64,000 bases of DNA. Origin: Tigriopus japonicus (Eukaryota > Arthropoda > Copepoda > Harpacticoida > Harpacticidae). How positions within the stretch are numbered: the first letter of the stretch is position 1; each line of letters starts with the position of its first letter. The position numbers and the translations under genes were made by a program. Shown one piece after another: positions 10,850-19,987 of this stretch. The DNA lies in assembly GCA_010645155.1 (NCBI GenBank), contig JAAGOF010000086.1:64689-128688 (forward strand), given 5' to 3'. Under the pieces are notes generated by a model that saw only the letters and a list, made by a program, of their open reading frames with translations, was not told the origin of the DNA and did no database searches.

Positions 10850-11268
10850 TTAGCGGGTTCCCAAAATGAACGTCCTTTACTAATATTTTCGGATTCAGCC
10901 AACACCGCGGACACCTCCCTTAATTCTCGGCGGGTTCTGCTAATGCAACAGCGGCGTCCTTCGAAATATGGCGGGTTCTGCTAATATCGCGGAAGTCCTA
11001 TAGCAGAAACGGCCCTCCAAATTCTGCGGGTTCCGCTATCAAAGCGGAAACGGCATCACCTCTCTTGGCGAGTCCCGCTAATGTAGCAGAAACGGCCCTC
11101 CAAATTCTGCGGGTTCCGCTATCAAAGCGGAAACGGCATCACCTCTCTCGGCGAGTCCCGCTAATGTAGCAGAAACGGCCCTCCAAATTCTGCGGGTTCC
11201 GCTATCAAAGCGGAAACGGCATCACATCTCTCGGCGGGTTCCGCTAACGTAGCAGAAACGGCCCTTGC
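10850..11268. repeat. 83-bp tandem repeat array with GCGGGTTCCGCT sub-repeats
   Basis: Three consecutive near-identical 83-bp units start at 11002, 11085 and 11168; a fourth partial unit starts at 11251, and more degenerate units extend left to about 10850. Each unit contains TTCCGCT-atcaa-AGCGGAA (a 7-bp stem) and a second GCTAATGTAGC-type dyad, so the array is a run of small palindromes. It is clearly GC-richer than its surroundings and lies directly upstream of the gag-like ORF, where a retroelement leader would sit. Confidence 0.85.
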
Positions 11269-11522
11269 TTAAAAATGCCACGCAAATTCATCTTAAAAAT
11301 GGATTGGGAACCATATTTCCCCCGGAAATTCTCCCCCGGACTAAAACGCGGAGTTTCATCACGCTCATTCAAGAAACAACATAACGGCGTTTTTTTTAGC
11401 TTATCTGTTACCTGGCTTGAACAACTTACATAGATTTTGCTCATCCACGCCTTACCCTGAACTTAATTAAGACATGGCAATCTTTATTGCTTATTAGAAA
11501 TCGATTTTTTAAGGGTTGTCAC

Positions 11523-12177
11523 CAGGGCTGATTCTCGAGAATTTCTCGAAAAAATCGAGGATCGAAAATTCTCGAGAATTTTTGAGAATTTTTTATTAGA
11601 TTACTCTAGGTTATACTTTGGAATTGATGGCAAAACTGTTTCATTCAAAACAAAAGTTTCAAGTAAAAGAGCAATAGGAGCCATGAGCAATGTTTGAAAC
11701 TTTATAAACATCTTTATGGTACATTCGAACAAGAAAATAACTCGTGAACCAGCCCAAACAAAATCTTCTCTGTCCAGATTCGAGGCAAGATTCTGTGTCT
11801 GATTTTTTTTCGAGATTCTAATGGCTGTGGTGGTGTGTACAAGAAACCCCTGTTTTGAAAATTACAGCTGACCAAAAATGCGAAAATGTCCGAAGTTTTA
11901 ACAATGTCAGTAGAACGTTTCAGAAATGTCAGAAATGAAATTTCATATATTATTGTCCGTGAGGTCCAATCATTGTTTTTCACACTCATGTTCATATTGA
12001 TTTTGGTATAAACTTATAAAAAAAACAATTTCAAGTTCTTTGGAAGCTTTGAATGTACATTTTTTTCGCTATTTTCACTTTTTCTTAAATTCTCGAGAAT
12101 TCTCGAGAATTTTTCTCGAATTCTCGAGAAATTCTCATTCTCGAGAATTGAAATGTTCGAGAAAATTGTCAGCCCTA
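11523..12177. mobile_element. 655-bp hAT-type MITE with 8-bp TSD
   Basis: The element begins CAGGGCTGAT and ends GTCAGCCCTA, and is flanked on both sides by the perfect 8-bp duplication GTTGTCAC (11515-11522 and 12178-12185). This is diagnostic of hAT transposition. The subterminal zones carry many TCTCGAGAAT motifs, likely transposase-binding repeats. The small minus-strand frame inside shows no hAT transposase motif, so it is non-autonomous. Confidence 0.9.
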
Positions 12178-12417
12178 GTTGTCACCTTGGCATAAATTCA
12201 TGTTCTAGAATTGATGGTTTCATCTTCGAATTTCTTTTATTGTACGATCGTGTCATTGATTTCAGGACAATCTAAGTATGGGTAGAAGTTGTTCAAGTAG
12301 TTTTAAGTAGTGAATTTGCGTGTGGGTTTAGGTCCATATGCCATAAGATAGACTTGCACTTTATAATTATAATTGATGTTGATGCAAACAAGTTGAAAAT
12401 CTAGATTTTAGACCTAA

Positions 12418-13475
12418 GGAGGCATTACAAGTTTAGTGTTTTGCTTGAAAAATGCATTTTGTCATTCAAATATTCCAAAAGTGTATCCCAAACCGTTGTC
12501 TGAAAATCATTTTATTTAAACTTAAGAATAATATGAGCTAGCATAAATACTGTAATGAATAAGGAAGTCCGAGTGGCCGCGCGTACTAATGCGTTGTTAT
12601 AAGAGCCGAGGGTAAAAAAAGTGCTTCCCCAGACGGCGTAGGTTCGAATCCTGTTGGGGATCGAATTGAAGCTGTCGGGAGAAATCCTTGTTTACAAGGA
12701 ATCGCATTCCTTGTAGCGGTAGTAGAAAATCCGCAACAAACAAACCAAAACAAAGTGTATAATTCATCATATACGTATAATGTATTTGTGGTCAAGGATG
12801 CCTAAATATCCAATTTTTGACTATATTCCAACGTGGTCCCAAGTTTGACACACAAGGACTTTTAATTTGGCATAACCTTCTTTGCTTCTCTTCAGAACTT
12901 CATGATTTGAATTGTAATAGAATTTCATGAAAGACTAGTCTAACCTGGATATAAGAACATTCAACAGGAAAATATATCTTGCCATCAAGTAAGATACATA
13001 GTGAAAGACTAGTTAGTTTTACTTTATTTGTTCATAATGCAATAGTATATTAGAAAGATGTGTTTTAGAGACCAAATTAAAGATATGAGAACTGTTTCAA
13101 AATGTTGAAGTTGATTGTGATTCATATTTTCTCATTTCTATCGATCTATTGTCAGTTTATTTCTAGTTTAGCTTATTTTTTTGTAAGTTTCAATGACAGT
13201 CAAATTTGTCTTAATATTTTCATGTGTTTTCTAGTCTTATTTTTTGTTTATGAGTTAGTTCAATGATCAGTATAAGTTCGAATGACGCAAATAAACCTTA
13301 TTCATTGAAAAGGTGTGTTCTAGGCTGAGTAAGAGTTAAGATAGTAGAATGTTCTAAGGGTGTTTTATCTGTTCATTGAAACAATGAAGAACCAGAGGCA
13401 TTACAAGTTTAGTGTTTTGCTTGAGTAATGCATTTTGTTATTCAAATATTCCAGAAGTGTATCCCGAACCGTTGT
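12418..13475. repeat. Direct repeats of ~82 bp flanking a SINE-containing segment
   Basis: A unit GAGGCATTACAAGTTTAGTG...ACCGTTGT occurs at 12419-12500 and 13393-13475 with only a few differences. The ~890-bp interval between them contains the tRNA-derived element at 12560-12745 and otherwise AT-rich sequence. It could be a segmental duplication or remnants of one element. Confidence 0.6.
12560..12745 (+). mobile_element. tRNA-derived SINE
   Basis: A type-II tRNA-like head has an A-box region (GTCCGAGTGGCCGCG near 12567) and a perfect B box GGTTCGAATCC (12641-12651). They are separated by a long insert, as in tRNA-Ser/Leu. There is no matching acceptor stem. A non-tRNA body with a hairpin (CAAGGAATCGCATTCCTTG) follows. 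This fits a pol III SINE better than a working tRNA gene. Confidence 0.6.
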
Positions 13476-13568
13476 AAGTTGATGTATAATCATCAATTCT
13501 TTAAAAATTGAGACTTTCTACTTTCAAAAGCACGTTCTCTCCTTTTGTGCTTCGCCACTTGATCTTGG

Positions 13569-14635
13569 TTAGAGACGCTCTAGTGAGAGACGGGCGAGGT
13601 TGGGACCGGCGTCAATGACGTCATTCAATTCGCATCATGTGATTGGCTGATCCCCTTTTAGGCGCCGTTTTCAACATTTCCAAACAGACCGAACCCTGAA
13701 CAAGCCCTCGCTCAATCCAGTGCCTCCACATCTTACTTTGAAGCAGAACGTTTGCGTCTTTCTAGAGCCCAACCTAATGTGCCGTAAATACTATTTATGC
13801 ACCTGCAAAGGAAGGGAGTAATGGCCAAAATCCGGTGGAGGGAGTTTCATTTTATTGGCGACCCGAGGGCGTCAGCCCGAGGGGCGTCAATTAAAATGAA
13901 ACGAGTGATGTCGGATCTTGACCATTCCTCCCTTCATTTGTGGGTGCATATGGTATTTTGTTGACCAACTTATCCTTTTTGGGACTTCCGTTACAATTTT
14001 TCAACCTTGAAAATCAGTTCAACCACGGACATTCGTATTATCCAACTAGCATGCTTTGCTTACTCAATCCCGATATTAGGAGCAAGCTCCGTTCACCTCA
14101 AGTACATCATTTGGTGTGTTGGCTACTCAGTGCCATGGTATAAAAGCCTACCACGACTTCATCAGTGGATCATTCCCCGTCAATGAGACGGGGGCTTCAG
14201 ACGTGCAAGTAATTGTGCGTCTGAGATGTATTAGTAAAGACATGATTCATTCATAGAGCAAAAAAGTGATTGGTAGGGTAATAAAATGATTTGTAGGGTA
14301 GTAAAGTAAGTTGCAGGGGAATAATATTTTGGACCTGACCTCCTCGGGCTTGGAGGAAGTCTCATAAAAGGAGAAGGCGGTCAATAAAAGGGGTTGATGC
14401 TTCCAACTGGTATTTTTCTGTTCCAAAACCATTTTGAAAGTTTGCAATTTAAGACTCTGAACATTGGGCAAGGTCTCTTGAAAAGGTTTCAGTGAAAATT
14501 CTATTTGACAATTTTTTACGTCCAAAGCATGGAGTGTCTGTTTATTTGGAAATGTTTTTAGTTCAAAAAATCGTTTACATTTCTCCATGGCGCTTGAGTC
14601 AAAACCTCGCCCGTCTCTCACTAGAGCGTCTCTAA
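13569..14635. repeat. 33-bp perfect inverted repeat flanking repeat copy B
   Basis: The sequence starting TTAGAGACGCTCTAGTGAGA (13569-13601) recurs inverted at 14603-14635. The enclosed kilobase contains a CRE palindrome TGACGTCA (13616-13623), an inverted CCAAT box (ATTGG, 13642-13646) and repeat copy B. Confidence 0.75.
13790..14393 (+). repeat. Dispersed ~590-bp repeat, copy B
   Basis: Second copy of the repeat at 7933-8513. TATAAAAG (14139-14146), the TCAGT initiator (14162-14166) and both downstream hairpins are conserved with the same 25-bp spacing. It differs mainly by a 57-bp palindromic insertion at 13845-13901 (ends TTTCATTTTA/TAAAATGAAA) and a 6-bp deletion near 14070. Confidence 0.7.
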
Positions 14636-14645
14636 TCTTGGTCAC

Positions 14646-15799
14646 CCCTGATTTGCCGTGCGCCGTCCAAGAAATTCTAGATGTCCGTGCGTCATTTTAT
14701 TTCATAGTTGCTGAATGTTTTCGTCTTTTGAATTTGAGCACACATGTTCGATCTGTTCAAATTAGGCTTCATTTTATCAAGTGGAATCTCCAATCCAATT
14801 GAACTAAATAACGGTGTTCCTATTGTGATTGTTCTTAGTCTATGTCTTTGAACACACTATAACACAAAATATATTTCTAATTTTGACGATACGAAATTGG
14901 ATAAAGAACTAGTTGCATCGAAACATTTCACAGATTATTCCATCGAAAAGACAAACTCAGCCTTAAACCAACGTTTATCAGCTTCCTTTTCTTTTTAAAA
15001 GTTTATCAAAACCTCCTATTTTATCAACAAATTGACCACGGATCAGGGAGTTAAAAGGCCAAATCTTACAAAATATCCGATTTATTACGCCTGGAATGTT
15101 TTTGTAGAAGTCCGTCCAAATCAATATAATGTAGAGTCTCAGATAAGAGTAATTCATTCGTTAATTAGTCACACAATCAGTCCATGACTATTGAACTTTT
15201 TTTCAGGTCAAACTGCTTTGACAAACATATTTTATCTTCTCTGGCAGCAAGTTCATTCGATTTACTCATGTTTTTCCATTGCCCCCAAAAAATCGCTTAT
15301 TCGTTCATGAAGCCTCATTTAGAAAGCATTAAAGAGTGCACATCATCCATGCACCTCAAACACGGGCAATGTTCGTACTTACTTTTTTCCGTTCGTTCTT
15401 TTTTCTTCCATCGAGTGTACGTATGTACATATATACAGAACCCAAGCAATTTTCATGAGAAGCGCGTCAAGTAAATGCCCATGTACAGTTCCTACCTACA
15501 CGCCAAACTCAATGAAGATCATGCTCGACATTACTTTGGAGAAAAACGGGAGAACTTATCCAGGGATGACCAAAATGCTTGGAGGGACACTCATGCGTTT
15601 TCCAAATTTTAGTGGAGATTTTTGCCCTAAGAAAGTTCTTGGCAAAGATAATGGTGAAAAAAATGCTACACACAAAATGACAGAAAAACGATGTACAGTT
15701 TAAAGAAACACAGCTTTTGCAAATTTAACAAAGGCTATTCAAAATCGATTGATTTCTTGAAAAGCCTTGGATCAAGACAAATTCAGTTGTTCATAAATT
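14646..15799. other. Non-coding, no recognisable feature
   Basis: Short chance ORFs only. A frame at 15184-15474 lacks any recognisable motif and I do not call it. Confidence 0.35.
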
Positions 15800-15807
15800 C
15801 TCTAGAT

Positions 15808-16053
15808 CAGGGGTTGGCAATCACTTATGGGTCCAGGCCCACCAAATTTGATTATATTTTGTCAGAGGCCCACCAAATAGACGTTGTTAGGTTCAGGGGC
15901 AGACAATTTAACGATCTTTGAGCTTTGGGCCCATGAGTACAATACTACGGATGTCTCGCGGGCCCACTGGAATTTTGGATTTTCTCCTTGGGCCCACCAA
16001 GGACCACCTTTGGCCTCACATGTGGGCCGCGGCCCACTGGTTGTCTACCCCTG
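15808..16053. mobile_element. hAT MITE, GGGCCC-rich family, with TSD
   Basis: Begins CAGGGGTTGGCAATC and ends GGTTGTCTACCCCTG. It is flanked by CTCTAGAT and CTCTAGAC (7 of 8 identical). The terminal consensus CAGGGGTYGGCAA is a well-known hAT MITE type. Related copies are at 1480-1680 and 50219-50437. Confidence 0.85.
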
Positions 16054-16388
16054 CTCTAGACTCACATTTACCTGAAGTTTGTTTGAGAGACTGTACTCAC
16101 AATGTGACTGGGTCACAAAAACTTATGTTGTTGAAATGGCCGTTTTGGGGCAAATTTTTTAAATGCAATTTATTCATTTTGAAAAAAAAATCGAGGTTTT
16201 TGAAAACCATCTTCATTAAATTTTGATTTTTTTTGAAAAGAACTGACTGAAATTAAAAGAACTCAAAACTTAAATGCTTGTATTTAGCTCACCTTAAGCA
16301 ATCTTCAAGCTATTTTGAAATGACCAAAACTACAAGTCAAAATGATCCCTTTGAAAGAAAAGGAATTTTTTGTTTGTTTTTTGTGCAA

Positions 16389-16660
16389 TTCGACCCTCCC
16401 ATGAGCAAGGTAATTGGCAACACCATGCGGCTTGTCCCCATTTACGATGGAACCAACATTTTGCTGAACGACGAGGTTTATGTTCCTGAGCTTGGTTGAC
16501 TTTCAGAGCCTCAATCTTGACATTACACGTTTGATCTAGCTTTTGAGAAACAGAAGCAAGGGCGATGGCATTTCAACATTTTGTGCCACTTTGGCTTTGG
16601 CCTCTTCTTGAAGAGCAGCAACCAACTCTAGAGTGTATCTTTCATCAGAAGTAATTCCCC
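16389..16660 (-). pseudogene. Gypsy-type gag C-terminal relic
   Basis: The minus strand reads ERYTLELVAALQEEAKAKVAQ. After a frameshift near 16578 it continues KIEALKVNQAQ and CWFHRKWGQAAWCCQLPCSW, which matches the cysteine/histidine motif that closes gypsy/mag-type gag proteins. A frameshift and absence of flanking pol or LTRs make it a dead fragment. Confidence 0.6.
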
Positions 16661-16929
16661 ACATCACCTACAACAATCTTGTCTGATAAGAAGGCTAAAG
16701 TTTCCTCAGATTCGTTCAAAACTTTGCTAAGTTGCCAATAGAGCTTGGTAAGGAGTTTCATGAGAAAAATGTGCCTGAATAACAAGGTCTTGTGCTATTT
16801 AGCAGGAGCTAATTTAGGATTTTAAAGAAAACTAACATTTGCTTCACCTAGATGGCTCTTACATGATTCAGCATGCCTTTAACACATCCTACTAGGGTGC
16901 CCTCTCTTGTTCTCAAAATGAACAACTCT

Positions 16930-17275
16930 GCCGTCAGAGCAAGCCCTCTGAAGGAAGCAAAGTTGAGCTTCAATCAAAGAGAAAAATGACAATCAGCGCC
17001 ATCTTGAGATTGAAACATTTGTGGGTGCTTCTGGTATATATTTAGCCTCAATATGTGATTACTCAGTTGTGACTTTTTATTTTTTGAACACATTAATATC
17101 GTAGCTGAGCTCAAAAAGACTCGAAATATGAAGAGAAATCTATTTTAAGATGGAAGCTGCAATTTTGGTAACAAATCAAAGTTGAGGATAGATCTGAAAT
17201 CAAGGGACTTTGCCCCTGTTTTGGCTCCGTCTAGTGGCAATTTATGTAATCTTCAATTAAAATTCTTCATATAAT
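16930..17275. repeat. Interspersed repeat family R350, copy 1
   Basis: Shares a long colinear block with 29600-29965 (GACAATCAGCGCCATCTTGA, AAAGACTCGAAA, GACTTTGCCCCTGTTTTGGC, CCRTCTAGYGGY). Shorter pieces occur at 34075-34235 and 46090-46320. No coding or inverted termini were seen; the class is unknown. Confidence 0.6.
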
Positions 17276-18844
17276 GCAAATGTTCGAGAGTTCCAAATCC
17301 AGCTTTTCCTCAAAAATCAGCATTTGCACATTCTCCATGGGACTTCTTTGATGATTTGCGACTGAGAGCAACGTTCAAGTTTGAATATTCTATTATTCCT
17401 TATTCTGGCCCCGTTACCTCTTGATGAACTTATATGATTTGTGGGTCAGTTAACACGGAGAGTTAATAAGCAAATTTAGTTTCCTCACTTTTGATGCCAC
17501 TTTTCACAAATAGAGCTTCTGCCACATTTATTTTGAAATATAATTTCAATTACAATTAGGTCACAAGACTGTTTCAAGCCAAAATCAATCCCTACTGAAT
17601 CTGGAAACAGACATGCACATGGAAAAATAAAGTTTGACGCCAAAATTGAGGATTTTTGGGTTAAAAACTCAAAAAACTAATTTTCGCACCTTTCCAATTT
17701 GTGATTGCTCATGGGTAGCTCCAGGGTCCTAGAGTCGTCCCAAATCAGTGCATGACGATCGAAGGAATGTTTCGTTTACTTGGATCGTCAACGAGAAAGT
17801 TCACATCACAACTGGATTCCGTTGAAAGTGGGCGATATTCAACAACACCTAAAACTAAATATGGATTACTTTGACAGGGTAAGTCCACAGAAACATAAAC
17901 AAACAACACAAGGTCGAAGAATGCAGGGATAACTTTAAAAGTAAAATTGTTAAAAATTACTGACATTGCCAAGAGAAAAAAAGAAGCTTTTAAGCCTCCC
18001 AAACCTGCATAATGTCGTGTCCCTGAGGACATTTGTCGTTTAGTGAAAAGCCTGGAGCGCCCAATCAAAATGACCGATTTGCACAACTGGAACCTGATTT
18101 ATGACATTCCAACTGCAACCTGAAACTTTCTTTTCGAAAAAGAGTGTTTGATACCGTCACGATACATAAACGTTTTTCCATCTTTGGCACACATTAAGCA
18201 CAATCCTTGACGGGCAAAATTAAATGTGGTATGTAAAGAGTAGAAAAGATTTGCCTTTATTAGAGGGAAATTAAAGAGGTGTAACTTGAGGGATTGCCAA
18301 CTTATCAAAGTTTAACTGAAAGGAATGGAAAATACATTTCATGTTTACTTAGAAACTGACGAAGGGAATCGATTTATAATCACGGCAATAATGCAAACAA
18401 AGGGCTATTTGCCAGCGGCCACAAATCAAGAAAAAGATAATTTGCTGTCGCTTTGTAGCTTTGCTTCTTCAACGATTAAACAACGACGTCAGGGTTTCTT
18501 GCCGTTTTGACAGAGATTTTGCCTCAAAGTTTACAATCTGACCTGAAATGAGTTGATCATTAATATTTTTGTTATCATTTGTAAAATGTGAAGGCATCGT
18601 AAGATGCCGTCAAATTATTCTAGAATGATGACTTCAAAAACGTAGATCATGACAAACGCTTCATCTAAATTAGCGACGTAGGTGTAATTCGGACTTAAAA
18701 GTGACGAAAAGTAGGTTCTCTTTTCCCTATCTTTTGGCCCTAAAGTACAACAGGAAAGCTTCTCTTGAGTGAATGCAAGAATAAAAATCAAGTCTTTAGT
18801 ATTCATTTGAACTTCCCAAATTAGATAGAAGTTTGGTTGCCGTG
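17276..18844. other. Non-coding, no recognisable feature
   Basis: Several short chance ORFs on the minus strand (17745-18308) have no recognisable motifs, signal or splice sites in register. Confidence 0.35.
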
Positions 18845-19040
18845 GTAATTAAGAAGTAAAGTAGAAGCATATCTAGAAGCATAGACGAAGCATATGAGAC
18901 AGAGTAGAAATAAACATGCTCAATTAAGTTTTGCTATATTACCTGCGTTTTTCAATCACAAAAAACGCAGCTTATGAATGGGTTATTTCCGCTCCATCCC
19001 ACATGCTTCTTATATGCTCCCAGATATGCTTTCTGACCTT
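18845..19040. mobile_element. Foldback MITE, diverged copy of 38939-39190
   Basis: Shares GTAGAAGCATATCTAGAAGC, AAACATGCTCAATTAAGTTT and the CTGCGTTTTTCAATC / AAAAACGCAGCTTATG centre with the better copy at 38939-39190. Arms are still complementary but decayed. Confidence 0.6.
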
Positions 19041-19987
19041 TAAATCCCAGAAATTCAAATGAATACAAAAAGCTCCATAATTATATAGGCTCTAATAAGG
19101 AGGCTTTGCTTGTAGACAAAGATCAATGTCGAAGAAAGAGGCGTCGCCTTTGCTTCACTTATAAGCCAGAATAACATCTAATGGTTCTTACTCCAAGATC
19201 CTGAAGAACTTCTTATTCTATTTCCATCTGCAAAGTCGATAAAAAAAGTATTAAAAAATACCTTCCAAGTTAGGTGACGCAAAGGTTTAGCTAAAATAAA
19301 TCAGGAACAAAAGAAAGGGTTTGGTTCTTGCTACTTTTTTTATTTATCTCTTACTTTTCCCTTTTTACTGAGCATGAATTTGTTTTTTTTTTCGACTCAT
19401 TTACAAACTAGATTTTACAAAAAGGATCGAAGTTTTTTCTCCACAAAACTAGATCAAAACCAAAAATTATAGAAAGAAAAAAGGAGCCCCTTACACACAC
19501 TAGTTGTGAGCTAATTTGCTTCCTTTTTTTAGCGTACATTTTTGCAACTTCAGCTTTCTTTAGCCTCTATTTATGCGCAATAAAAGCGAAACAACCTTCT
19601 TTCCTAAAATCTACACCCGCAATCAAACTTCTTTTAGACATAATTATTACCCCAAGGCATTTTGGTGCACTTTGATGAAAAATTCCACAGCCTTAGCCAT
19701 TCTTATCTCTGAGCATTCACATTTACGTTCCACAGTGAAGTATTTTGTGCAAGTGACATCAAAATTAATGCAGAAACTGTTTGCCTTTAGCGTGCCAAAT
19801 TTTGGTCTTTCATTCTGTTAATACTTTTTAAACTGTTTCTGAAATTGACTTAAAAATTGCCAATTCATCAATGGCGCGATCAAAACAACTTTTTAGTGAT
19901 AGTTTCTATGAGACAAATTTGGCTTAACGGATTTGCGTGTTATTCTCTTCATGAAAATATAAACACGTCTTGTGAATTGCTTTTCAG
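19041..19987. other. No identified feature; should hold upstream exons of the following gene
   Basis: The exon at 19988 is entered through a splice acceptor, so at least one exon lies upstream, but I could not identify it here. Confidence 0.3.

Noticed and set aside
12560..12680. Functional tRNA gene
   Set aside because: A and B boxes are present but no acceptor stem pairs and a SINE-like body follows.
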